From JBCBSP01 sp039819095 (GTDB lineage Bacteria > Pseudomonadota > Alphaproteobacteria > Caulobacterales > Maricaulaceae): a DNA stretch of 64,000 nt. This document shows positions 25,325-33,476 of this stretch, one piece after another. The stretch is taken from contig JBCBSP010000003.1 in NCBI GenBank assembly GCA_039819095.1, positions 62,001-126,000 on the forward strand. Direction: 5' to 3'. A program made the position numbers and the translations under genes. Position 1 is the stretch's first letter; every line of letters starts with the position of its first letter. The notes below the pieces were generated by a model. It saw nothing but the letters and a program-made list of their open reading frames with translations, was not told the DNA's origin and ran no database searches.

Positions 25325-25364
25325 TTGTCACAAAAACGTTGCACCTTCGTCATATTGCGTTGAT
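25325..25364 (+). promoter_or_regulatory. Candidate PhoB-binding Pho boxes before pstC
   Basis: Four 11-bp units run in tandem: TTGTCACAAAA, ACGTTGCACCT, TCGTCATATTG and CGTTGAT(C). Units one and three carry the (T/C)GTCA core two helical turns apart, and units two and four are more degenerate. PhoB binds 11-bp direct repeats whose seven-base half-site resembles CTGTCAT and is followed by four A/T-rich bases. The position, about 95-135 bp before the pstC start, suits phosphate-starvation control. Confidence 0.55.
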
Positions 25365-25458
25365 CGACCCTCGTCATTGTGCGCGCTCGCCTAAAAGGCG
25401 GACAGCCTGCGCATCCGGGCCGGCGAAAAGCCGGCCGGCGCAGCTTCAGGGACAGTGC

Positions 25459-27168
25459 ATGCAGGTTTCGCTTTACACAGCGCTGGCGCTTCTGGTGTTG
25501 ACGGCGATCGGTTTTCTGATCGGTCGCCGCCGCGCGCTTGCGGCTGCGCGAAGCGGACAGGACGGCGCGCGCGAGCGGCTGCATTCACTGCCGAATTATC
25601 ACGGCTACTACATTGCGCTTTGGACCGGCGCGCCGGCGTTGATCCTGATCGCGCTCTACGGGGTTCTGGGGTCGAGCCTGACCAATATGCTGGCGCTGGG
25701 CGAGCTGGAGCGCGCCTCCGCGCCGCTCCGCGCCAGCTATGAGCAGGCACTGACCAGCGATGACCGGCTGATCGCTCTGGCGCTACAGACACGCGAAGCC
25801 GAAGGTGAGATCGTGACAGTGCGCGCTGCGCTCGCCGCAGCGCGCGAAGACAGCGACCGGGCCGGCAGCGAAGCGTTCAGCGGCCGGCTCACCGAAGCCC
25901 TGCGCGCTCGAAATGACGCCACCGCCGAGGCCGCAGCGCGCCGCGCCGAACTGGCCGCCGCGCTCGTCGCCGGACCCCAGGGTCAAAGCGCGGATGCGCG
26001 CGCGCTCGCCGGATTTGAGTATTTCACCCTTCCTGCGGAACGACGCGAGCTCTTCATATCCGATGCACGCGCCTTCGCATTCGGCGAAGGCCTGCCCAGT
26101 CGCGACACGCCGCAGATTCGCGCAACCGCACAGCTGCTTCCCGGCTATCAGAATATTTTCCGCTTCAGCATCGCAGCTCTGGCTCTGGCCGGCGCGGTGC
26201 TGGCGCTGACCCTGACGCGCGGCCGCATCCATGCCCGCTTCAGGGCGCGCAATCGGGTGGAGCGCGTCGTCTCCGTCGCACTGCTGATCTGCAGCATCAT
26301 CGCCATTCTCACCACGATCGGCATTGTCGGCTCGCTCCTGTTTGAAAGCGGGCGCTTCTTCGCCTCCATCGACTGGCGCGTGCACGAGTTCCTGTTCGGA
26401 ACCCAGTGGAGCCCGCAGATCGGCATTCGCGCCGACCAGATCGGCCAGACCGGCGCTTTCGGCGCGGTCCCGCTCTTCGCCGGCACCGCGCTGATCATGG
26501 TCATCGCCATGTTTGTCGCGGTTCCGGTCGGGCTGTTCGCGGCGATCTTCCTGTCGGAATACGCCGGTCCGACCACACGCGCCTGGGCGAAGCCGGCGCT
26601 GGAGGTGCTCGCCGGCATCCCCACCGTTGTTTACGGCTTCTTCGCCCTGCTGACCGTTGGGCCCTTCCTGCGCGATTTCGCGCTCTTCTTAGGCTATGAG
26701 GACGCGGTCACCCAGTCCGCCCTCGCCGCCGGCCTGGTCATGGGGGTGATGATCATCCCCTTCGTTTCCTCGTTATCTGATGATGTCATCAACGCCGTGC
26801 CGCAATCGCTGCGCGACGGGTCCTACGCGATGGGCGCGACCAAGTCGGAGACCGTCCGGCTGGTGGTGATGCCCGCCGCCCTGCCCGGCATTGTCGGCGC
26901 GGTTCTGCTGGCGGTTTCGCGTGCGGTGGGTGAGACCATGATCGTGGTGATGGCCGCCGGCCAGGGCGCGAACCTGACTGCGAACCCGCTGGAATCGGTC
27001 ACCACCATCACCGTTCAGATCGTCATGCTGCTGACGGGCGACCAGGAGTTTGACAGCCCAAAAACACTGTCCGCCTTCGCGCTGGGCCTGGTGCTGTTCG
27101 TCATGACCCTGTGTCTGAACGTGCTCGCCCTGCACGTGGTGCGCCGCTACCGGGAAAAATATGACTGA
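25459..27168 (+). CDS. pstC: Phosphate ABC transporter permease PstC
   Basis: One of the two inner-membrane subunits of the high-affinity phosphate importer, 569 residues. The C-terminal 300 residues carry the binding-protein-dependent permease domain with about six spans and the EAA-like loop near DGSYAMGATKSETVRLVVMP. The N-terminal half has spans near residues 3-22 and 52-73 and a further span near 235, enclosing an Ala/Glu/Arg-rich region (about 85-180) predicted to be coiled coil. The ATG at 25459 follows AGGGA; an upstream in-frame start at 25303 would run through the Pho-box region and is rejected. The gene overlaps pstA by 8 bases. Confidence 0.92.
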   Translation: MQVSLYTALALLVLTAIGFLIGRRRALAAARSGQDGARERLHSLPNYHGYYIALWTGAPALILIALYGVLGSSLTNMLALGELERASAPLRASYEQALTSDDRLIALALQTREAEGEIVTVRAALAAAREDSDRAGSEAFSGRLTEALRARNDATAEAAARRAELAAALVAGPQGQSADARALAGFEYFTLPAERRELFISDARAFAFGEGLPSRDTPQIRATAQLLPGYQNIFRFSIAALALAGAVLALTLTRGRIHARFRARNRVERVVSVALLICSIIAILTTIGIVGSLLFESGRFFASIDWRVHEFLFGTQWSPQIGIRADQIGQTGAFGAVPLFAGTALIMVIAMFVAVPVGLFAAIFLSEYAGPTTRAWAKPALEVLAGIPTVVYGFFALLTVGPFLRDFALFLGYEDAVTQSALAAGLVMGVMIIPFVSSLSDDVINAVPQSLRDGSYAMGATKSETVRLVVMPAALPGIVGAVLLAVSRAVGETMIVVMAAGQGANLTANPLESVTTITVQIVMLLTGDQEFDSPKTLSAFALGLVLFVMTLCLNVLALHVVRRYREKYD

Positions 27169-28900
27169 GCCTCAGCGGGACATACGCCAAGCGGTGCGCC
27201 GACGTCTGGCGCGCCGGCACCGCGCCGAGCGGCGCTTCCAGGCCTATGGCGTGGCGGCGCTGGCGGCGGCGGGGCTGTTCCTGGTGCTGTTGCTGGGCTC
27301 GATCGCGATTCAATCAGCGCCGGCCATCACCCAGCACAAGCTGACCTTGCCGGTTGAGATCACCGCAGAGCTGGCCGATCCGCGGGGCGATCTCAGCGAA
27401 GCCTCGCTGCGGCGCGGCAGCTATAACACGCTGATCCAGAACGCGCTGCGCGAGCAGTTTCCCACCGTCGCCGAACGCGCTGAGCTGCGCGAACTGTTCG
27501 GGCTGTATTCCGGCGTGAACGCGGCGCGTCTGTTAAACCGCGTCGCCAGCGCGCCGGAACTTGTGGGCGGTCGGGTCGAATTCACCTTCCCGATCTCTGA
27601 CGATGCGGACCTCTATCTAAAGGGCGTCACCGTACGCGAGCGCATCCAGCCCGGCCTCGCGCCGATCGCGATCAGCGCCGAGGACACAGATCGCTGGCGG
27701 CTGGTCAGCGACACGCCGGTCTTCGCTGAAATCCTGGTGGAGACCCGCCAGGCGCTTAGCGTCGAAGCCGCCGGGCTGGAACGCCGGCGCGACGACGCGG
27801 TCGAACGCGCCGAAGCCGCGCGCGATGAGGACGCCCGGCGCGCAGCGAGCGCTACGGCTGAGCGTCTGGACGCGCAGCTCCAGCGCCTTCGGATACAAGC
27901 CCAGCCCGATCAAGCGCTTCAGCTTGGCCCGACCACGAAAAGCGTGCTGGTGCAGGTCGGCGACGGCGTATATCGCCTCACCGGGATTGGTGCGGACGGC
28001 GCCAGCGCCAGCGCACAGCGCCTGATCGGCGAAGTCAGCGCCGGCGCGGTTTCCGACTGGCGGCTCTGGACAGTGCTCACGCCGCCGACCGCACGCCTCA
28101 TCTCCGATCGCCAGATCGCCTGGGCGCGTGCGCTCTCCGACCGCGGCCTTGTGGAGAACGGCTTCAACACGATCCTGTTCACTCGCGCCGATAGCCGCGA
28201 ACCGGAACTCGCCGGCGTGCTGGGCGCCATTATCGGCTCAGTGCTGACCATGGTCATCACCATGCTGCTGGCCGTACCGGTGGGCGTGGGCACAGCGATC
28301 TATCTGGAAGAATACGCGCCGAAGAACCGCTTGACCGATCTCATTGAGGTCAACATCAATAATCTGGCCGCCGTGCCCTCCATCGTGTTCGGGCTTCTGG
28401 GGCTTGCGGTGTTCATCAACCTGTTCGGCATGCCCCGATCAGCCCCGCTGACCGGCGGTATGGTGCTGGCTCTGATGACCTTGCCGACGGTGATCATCTC
28501 CTCGCGGGCCGCCCTGCGCGCCGTGCCGCCCTCAATCCGCGAAGCCGCGCTCGGCGTTGGCGCCAGCCACACCCAGGCGGTCTTCCACCATGTGCTGCCC
28601 ATGGCCATGCCCGGCATTCTGACCGGCTCGATTATCGGACTGGCTCAGGCCCTTGGAGAGACCGCGCCGCTTCTCATGATCGGCATGGTGGCCTTCATCG
28701 CCGACGCCCCAGCGCTCGGATTTGGCGGGTTTACCGATGCGGCGACTGTGATGCCCGTGCAGATTTTTCTGTGGTCCAGCGGGGCCGAACGCGCCTTCGA
28801 AGCGCGAACAGCCGCGGCGATTCTGGTCCTTCTTGCTATGATGCTGAGCTTCAATGCGGTCGCGATCTATCTGCGCCGCCGCTTTGAGAGGAGATGGTGA
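27161..28900 (+). CDS. pstA: Phosphate ABC transporter permease PstA
   Basis: The second membrane subunit of the phosphate importer, 579 residues. The N-terminal region (about 1-350) has one span near residues 28-50 and a long soluble part of the DUF3333 type found in alphaproteobacterial PstA proteins, including a charged helical stretch with ERRRDDAVERAEAARDED that looks like coiled coil. The C-terminal region has the ABC permease domain with about five or six spans and an EAA-type loop (REAALGVGASHTQAVFHH). It pairs with PstC around the PstB ATPase. It starts inside the end of pstC and stops one base before the pstB start. Confidence 0.92.
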   Translation: MTEPQRDIRQAVRRRLARRHRAERRFQAYGVAALAAAGLFLVLLLGSIAIQSAPAITQHKLTLPVEITAELADPRGDLSEASLRRGSYNTLIQNALREQFPTVAERAELRELFGLYSGVNAARLLNRVASAPELVGGRVEFTFPISDDADLYLKGVTVRERIQPGLAPIAISAEDTDRWRLVSDTPVFAEILVETRQALSVEAAGLERRRDDAVERAEAARDEDARRAASATAERLDAQLQRLRIQAQPDQALQLGPTTKSVLVQVGDGVYRLTGIGADGASASAQRLIGEVSAGAVSDWRLWTVLTPPTARLISDRQIAWARALSDRGLVENGFNTILFTRADSREPELAGVLGAIIGSVLTMVITMLLAVPVGVGTAIYLEEYAPKNRLTDLIEVNINNLAAVPSIVFGLLGLAVFINLFGMPRSAPLTGGMVLALMTLPTVIISSRAALRAVPPSIREAALGVGASHTQAVFHHVLPMAMPGILTGSIIGLAQALGETAPLLMIGMVAFIADAPALGFGGFTDAATVMPVQIFLWSSGAERAFEARTAAAILVLLAMMLSFNAVAIYLRRRFERRW

Positions 28901-28901
28901 C

Positions 28902-29723
28902 GTGGTCGATACGCTAGAGACCCAGCATGCCGAGAAGACGGTTTACCATCCGGTATCGCAGGATGGCGCGATCAAGGTCGCGACACGCGCAGTGAATGTG
29001 CTGTATGGCGACAAGCACGCCATCATCGACGTGACCGCTGATATTCCCGATCGCGCAGTGACCTCGCTGATCGGACCGTCCGGGTGCGGAAAGTCTACCT
29101 ATCTTCGCTGCATCAACCGGATGAATGACACGATCGACACCGCCCGGGTGGCCGGCTCGGTGACGATTGATGGTGAAGAGGTCAATGATCGCTCCGTCGA
29201 TCCGGTCCTGCTGCGGGCCCGTGTCGGCATGGTGTTCCAGAAACCCAACCCCTTTCCCAAATCGATCTATGAGAATGTCGCCTACGGGCCGCGCATTCAC
29301 GGGCTCGCCGCCACGCCTGATGAGCTCGACGAGATCGTGCGCACCAGCCTGGAGAAGGCCGGCCTCTGGGACGAGGTCGCCGATCGGCTTGCCCAACCGG
29401 GCACTTCGCTGTCCGGAGGCCAGCAACAGCGCCTGACCATTGCACGCGCCATCGCGGTCAATCCGGAAGTGATTCTGATGGACGAGCCGTGTTCCGCGCT
29501 CGACCCGATCGCCACCGCGCGCATCGAGGAGCTGATCGACGAGCTGCGCGAGAACTACGCCATCATCATGGTGACCCACTCCATGGCGCAAGCCGCCCGG
29601 GTCTCCCAGATGACCGCCTTCTTCCATCTTGGAAAGCTTGTGGAATACGGGCCGACCGAAGAGATTTTCACCAATCCGCGCGACCAGCGCACCCAGGATT
29701 ACATCACCGGTCGCTTCGGTTGA
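28902..29723 (+). CDS. pstB: Phosphate ABC transporter ATPase PstB, GTG start
   Basis: This 273-residue ATP-binding subunit energises phosphate uptake. The Walker A motif GPSGCGKST is near residue 57, the Q-loop near MVFQKPNPFP, the signature LSGGQQQR near 168, the Walker B ILMDEPCSALD near 188 and the switch histidine in VTHSM. The GTG at 28902 has GAGGAGA about eight bases upstream and follows the pstA stop directly; the open frame runs back into pstA, but no ATG there is well placed. It belongs to the phoR-pstCAB-phoU-phoB operon. Confidence 0.95.
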   Translation: MVDTLETQHAEKTVYHPVSQDGAIKVATRAVNVLYGDKHAIIDVTADIPDRAVTSLIGPSGCGKSTYLRCINRMNDTIDTARVAGSVTIDGEEVNDRSVDPVLLRARVGMVFQKPNPFPKSIYENVAYGPRIHGLAATPDELDEIVRTSLEKAGLWDEVADRLAQPGTSLSGGQQQRLTIARAIAVNPEVILMDEPCSALDPIATARIEELIDELRENYAIIMVTHSMAQAARVSQMTAFFHLGKLVEYGPTEEIFTNPRDQRTQDYITGRFG

Positions 29724-29772
29724 GCTGTATTCCCCAGCGCCGCCCGAATGCGGCTTGAAAGGCGAACCTTCA

Positions 29773-30480
29773 ATGGCACCGACGCTGAAATCTCAGCATA
29801 CGGTCAAAGCTTTCTCTGAGGAGCTCGAACAGCTCGGCGCGGATGTGGCGAGCATGGGCGGCCTGGCCGAGAGCCTGGTGTCTGACAGTCTTGACGCGAT
29901 CACCACGCGCGATCCGGGACTGGCTGACGAGGTGGTTGAACGCGATCGGCGCGTCGACCAGATGCAGCGCGATATTGAGCGCCAGGTAATCCGCCTGTTC
30001 GCGCTGCGTCAGCCCATGGCGGCGGACCTTCGCGCGACCATCGCGGCGTTGAAGATCACCGCCGATCTGGAGCGGGTCGGCGACCTGGCCAAGAATATCG
30101 CGCGGCGCACCAATGAAATCGCGGCGCTGGAGCCGATGGCCCTGATCTCCTCGGTGGAGCGTATGGGCCGGCTCGTCCAGGGCAATCTGCATCAGGTGCT
30201 CGACGCCTATATCTCAGGCGAGACGTCCAACGCTGTCTCCGTCTGGGAGCGTGATGACGATGTCGACGAGCATTACAACGCCCTCTTCCGTGAACTGATC
30301 AACACCATGACGGAAGACCGCGACCTGATCGGTCCGGGCGCGCACCTGCTTTTCGTTGCGAAGAACCTTGAGCGGATCGGCGATCACACCACCAACATCG
30401 CCGAAGTCATTCACTACCTGGTCACGGGCGTTGAACTGACGCGGGATCGTCCCCGCGGCGGCGCCATAGAGACCAGCTGA
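29773..30480 (+). CDS. phoU: Phosphate signalling complex protein PhoU
   Basis: This cytoplasmic protein of 235 residues is built from two repeats of a three-helix bundle. Each repeat carries a metal-binding E(D)xxxD-type helix, visible as ITADLERVGDLAKNI near 97-111 and VAKNLERIGDHTTNI near 196-210. It links PstSCAB activity to PhoR and represses the Pho response when phosphate is plentiful. The chosen ATG follows GAAAGGCG; an in-frame ATG at 29629 lies inside pstB and is rejected. Confidence 0.94.
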   Translation: MAPTLKSQHTVKAFSEELEQLGADVASMGGLAESLVSDSLDAITTRDPGLADEVVERDRRVDQMQRDIERQVIRLFALRQPMAADLRATIAALKITADLERVGDLAKNIARRTNEIAALEPMALISSVERMGRLVQGNLHQVLDAYISGETSNAVSVWERDDDVDEHYNALFRELINTMTEDRDLIGPGAHLLFVAKNLERIGDHTTNIAEVIHYLVTGVELTRDRPRGGAIETS

Positions 30481-30497
30481 TCCGGGGGACCCCGACC

Positions 30498-31184
30498 ATG
30501 CAGCCTCATGTTCTGGTCGTTGAAGACGAAGACGCGCTTGCAGAGCTTCTGCACTATAACCTGAAGAAGGACGGCTTTCAGGTTTCCGTCGCCTCTGATG
30601 GAGAAGAAGCCCTGATGATGGTCGAGGAGAGTCGGCCGGACATCGTGCTTCTGGACTGGATGCTGCCGAAAATCTCCGGCATTGAAGTCTGCCGGCGCCT
30701 CCGCGGTCGCCAGGAAAGCCGCAACCTGCCCATCATCATGTTGACCGCGCGCGGCGAAGAAGCCGACCGCATTCGCGGGCTCGACACCGGGGCGGACGAC
30801 TACATCGTCAAACCCTTCCTGATGAAGGAGATGTTCGCCCGCGTACGCGCCGTGCTGCGCCGCATCCGTCCGGGCCTGGCCGAAGACACGGTGACGTGCG
30901 GCGATATCGTCATCGACCGCGTCGCCCACCGCGTCGTGCGCGCGGAAGAGGAAATCCATCTCGGCCCGACCGAGTTCCGCCTGCTCGACTATCTGATACA
31001 GCACCCCGGCCGGGTCTTTTCCCGCGAGCAATTGCTCGACGCGGTCTGGGGCTCGGACGTCTATGTGGAGGCGCGCACGGTGGATGTGCATATCGGTCGT
31101 CTGCGCAAGGCGCTGAACAAGGCCGGCCGCCCCGACCCCATCCGCACAGTGCGCTCAGCCGGTTACGCGCTGAACGCCGGCTGA
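30498..31184 (+). CDS. phoB: Phosphate regulon response regulator PhoB
   Basis: This OmpR-type response regulator of 228 residues is phosphorylated by PhoR and activates phosphate-starvation genes. The receiver domain (about 1-120) has the acidic pair EDED near residue 9, the phospho-acceptor aspartate in VLLDWML near 53 and the lysine in KPF near 104. The winged-helix DNA-binding domain (about 130-226) includes GPTEFRLLDYL and VDVHIGRLRKAL. It is the last gene of the operon, 17 bp after phoU. The 212 bp that follow hold no gene, only a short CGCAAG-TGA-CTTGCG hairpin at 31357-31371 with no T tract. Confidence 0.95.
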   Translation: MQPHVLVVEDEDALAELLHYNLKKDGFQVSVASDGEEALMMVEESRPDIVLLDWMLPKISGIEVCRRLRGRQESRNLPIIMLTARGEEADRIRGLDTGADDYIVKPFLMKEMFARVRAVLRRIRPGLAEDTVTCGDIVIDRVAHRVVRAEEEIHLGPTEFRLLDYLIQHPGRVFSREQLLDAVWGSDVYVEARTVDVHIGRLRKALNKAGRPDPIRTVRSAGYALNAG

Positions 31185-31396
31185 CGCCGTCTCTGCTCGA
31201 TGTCCTCGAAGGCCGCGAAGCGAGCCGGGACCTGTTACGCCGGACCCGAACCCAAAGCTCCGAGCAGCAAAGGCGCGGCCTGGCTGCGGTTAGCGCCTGC
31301 CACCACGTAATCGCCATTTTAGGTCGGGCGACGATCTGGGCTTCGGATAGCAGGCGCGCAAGTGACTTGCGTCTCTGCCGGGCCTAAACCCGCCCC

Positions 31397-32245
31397 ATGA
31401 GCTCAGCCATTCTACTGCCCGCCCTCGCCATGATCGCCTCGGCGATGCTGCATTCGGTCATGGGGCTTCTGACCAAGCAGGCCGGCGACAAGCTCATGTT
31501 CCGCGCGCTGATGCAGATCGTCGCCGCGGTTCTGATGCTGCCCGTCATCGTCATGAACCCTCTGCCGGAGTGGGAAGTGTGGCGCTTCCTGATGATGGGG
31601 GCGGTGATCCACTTCACCTTCCAGATGACCATGATCGCGGCTTTCGAGCGTGGCGATATGAGCCTGGTCTATCCGGTGATGCGCGGCTCCGCGCCCGCGC
31701 TTGCCGGAATTGCGGCGCTCTTCTTTCTCGGCGAGCCGCTTTCGCCGGCGGACGGGATAGGCCTGGCGATCGTATCGGCCGCCGTGATCGCCTTCGGCTG
31801 GCCGGAAAAAGGCGGCGCGCCCAAGGCCGCCGCGCTCGCCTTCGCTCTCATAGCCGGGGCGATGACCGCGCTTTACTCGGTCAATGACGCCTCCGGGGCG
31901 CGGGCGGCGGGCAATGCGATCTACTATCTCGCCTGGTTTCTTGTCTTGAACGCCGTCCCGATCAATCTGGTCGCCCTCGCCCGGCGCAAGGGGCGATGGA
32001 TCAGCGTGGCGCGTCGGCAGATGCGGGTTGCGGTCATCGCCGCGGTGCTCGGCGCGGGCTCCTACGCCTTTGCGCTCTACGCCCTGTCTGAAGCCGCCGT
32101 GGCGCCGATGGCGGCGCTGCGCGAAACCTCTGTCGTGTTCGGAGCGATACTCGCCGCCCTCGTGCTGAAAGAGCCTTTCGGGGCGCGACGCATTATTCTG
32201 GCGATCTGTCTGGCCTTCGGGCTCGTATTACTGCAAGCAGGATAA
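31397..32245 (+). CDS. EamA/DMT-superfamily transporter
   Basis: This integral membrane protein of 282 residues has about ten predicted spans in two EamA-type repeats, an arrangement found in drug/metabolite exporters. Conserved signs are the acid-bearing second repeat start, the PVMRGSAPALAGI stretch in the first repeat (near residue 93) and LRETSVVFGAILAALVLKE near the end of the second. The transported substrate is unknown. It lies 34 bp before the YciB gene in the same direction, so the two may be co-transcribed. Confidence 0.88.
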   Translation: MSSAILLPALAMIASAMLHSVMGLLTKQAGDKLMFRALMQIVAAVLMLPVIVMNPLPEWEVWRFLMMGAVIHFTFQMTMIAAFERGDMSLVYPVMRGSAPALAGIAALFFLGEPLSPADGIGLAIVSAAVIAFGWPEKGGAPKAAALAFALIAGAMTALYSVNDASGARAAGNAIYYLAWFLVLNAVPINLVALARRKGRWISVARRQMRVAVIAAVLGAGSYAFALYALSEAAVAPMAALRETSVVFGAILAALVLKEPFGARRIILAICLAFGLVLLQAG

Positions 32246-32278
32246 ATCGCGCTGAACACGAGGATGGCGAGACACACG

Positions 32279-32983
32279 ATGAGCGACACCGAACAGGCCC
32301 GCGCGGAAGCCGCCCCCGGCGAGAAATCGCAGAACGCCAGGACGCTCGGCCAGGGCTCCAAACTGCTGGTCGATATCGGCCCAGCTGCGGTCTTCATGGT
32401 CAGCTACAATGTCGCCCGGCGCATGGCCGAAGATCAGGCGATCTACTGGGCGACCGGTCTGTTCATGGCGTCCGTGGCGCTGGCGGTGGCCTATTCGCTG
32501 ATCGTCCAGAAGCGCTTCCCGCCCATGCTGGCGGTGACCTTCGTTATCGTCACCCTGTTCGGCGGCATGACGCTCTATCTTCAGGATCCCATCTTCGTCT
32601 ACATCAAGCCGACCCTGATCAATCTGATATTCGGCTTCGCCATCCTGTTTTCCTTCGCCTTCGGCTTCAATGTCTGGAAGGCGCTGTTCGGCTCCATCTT
32701 CGAGATGCCGGAACGGGCCTGGACAATGCTGGCGATACGCTGGGCGCTGTTCTTCCTGGCGCTGGCCTTCATGAACGAGGTGCTGTGGCGCCATATCACC
32801 GACACCACGGTGGATCCGGCCATGCGCTGGTTCGAAGGCTTTACAATCACCGAGAGCTTCTGGGTGAATTTCCGCTTCTGGGGCGTCTACCCGATCTTCT
32901 TCCTCTTCGCCGCAGCGAATATCCCGCTCACGCTGAAATACGCGAAAGAGCCGGGCGGTGGTAAAGAGACAGCCAAGGCGTAA
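32279..32983 (+). CDS. yciB: YciB/IspZ-family inner-membrane protein (septation protein A)
   Basis: This 234-residue protein has about five or six membrane spans. LLVDIGPAAVFMVSY near the N-terminus, and the DPIFVYIKPTLINLIFG stretch in the middle, are the family hallmarks. IspZ/YciB proteins influence cell-envelope synthesis and division in bacteria. An N-terminal hydrophilic extension of about 30 residues precedes the first span. The ATG at 32279 is preferred over the in-frame ATG at 32264, which touches its only candidate ribosome site. Confidence 0.88.
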   Translation: MSDTEQARAEAAPGEKSQNARTLGQGSKLLVDIGPAAVFMVSYNVARRMAEDQAIYWATGLFMASVALAVAYSLIVQKRFPPMLAVTFVIVTLFGGMTLYLQDPIFVYIKPTLINLIFGFAILFSFAFGFNVWKALFGSIFEMPERAWTMLAIRWALFFLALAFMNEVLWRHITDTTVDPAMRWFEGFTITESFWVNFRFWGVYPIFFLFAAANIPLTLKYAKEPGGGKETAKA

Positions 32984-33001
32984 GCTTGGAAAGGCCTGCC
33001 C

Positions 33002-33364
33002 GTGTTCATCACCTTAGTCGCGCTTTCGCTTCAGTCCGCAGTCTTTTCAGAGCCCGCCGGGCGCTATGTCGCCGAAGCGGCGACCGGTCAATGCCAGCTG
33101 GTCCTGGGCGAGCCGGGGCGTACCGCGCCGGGCTCTCTGGTGACCCCCGATGCGGTGTCAGGCCTCGCCTACGCCCGGCCGGGTTGTTCGCTCGCATTGC
33201 GCGAGGCGGCGCTCTGGCGGCTGGAGCGCGATGAGGCGGGGGTTGAGCATCTCAGCCTGTTCGACCTTGCCGGACAGCCGGTCTGGGCCGGCGAAACCGC
33301 TGAAAGCGGCTGGCGCGGGACGGGCCCGGACGGTCAGGCGGTGAGCCTGCGCCGGGGTCGTTAG
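33002..33364 (+). CDS. AprI/Inh-like secreted protein
   Basis: This small secreted protein of 120 residues begins with GTG after GGAAAGG. The first 16 residues form a short signal peptide. The mature part has the pattern of AprI/Inh lipocalin-like metalloprotease inhibitors: an initial AGRY strand, a cysteine pair (GQC near residue 30 and PGC near 61) suited to a disulphide, LWRLERD, then DLAGQPVWAG and a closing WRGTGPDGQAVSL. Inh proteins inhibit serralysin-type proteases in the periplasm; no such protease gene is adjacent. The family call rests on this pattern alone. Confidence 0.6.
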   Translation: MFITLVALSLQSAVFSEPAGRYVAEAATGQCQLVLGEPGRTAPGSLVTPDAVSGLAYARPGCSLALREAALWRLERDEAGVEHLSLFDLAGQPVWAGETAESGWRGTGPDGQAVSLRRGR

Positions 33365-33476
33365 ACGCACCCGCTCAGCCGCCCGGCCTCGACAGACCGG
33401 CATGGGGGGCGCTATGGCTCCGGCCAAACCGGCGCGCCTGTTTCAAGCGCCGCCGCCGCCAAGGAGGATCCCCGCC

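Noticed and set aside
29629..29772. N-terminal extension of PhoU
   Set aside because: It overlaps the end of pstB in another frame and lacks similarity to PhoU.
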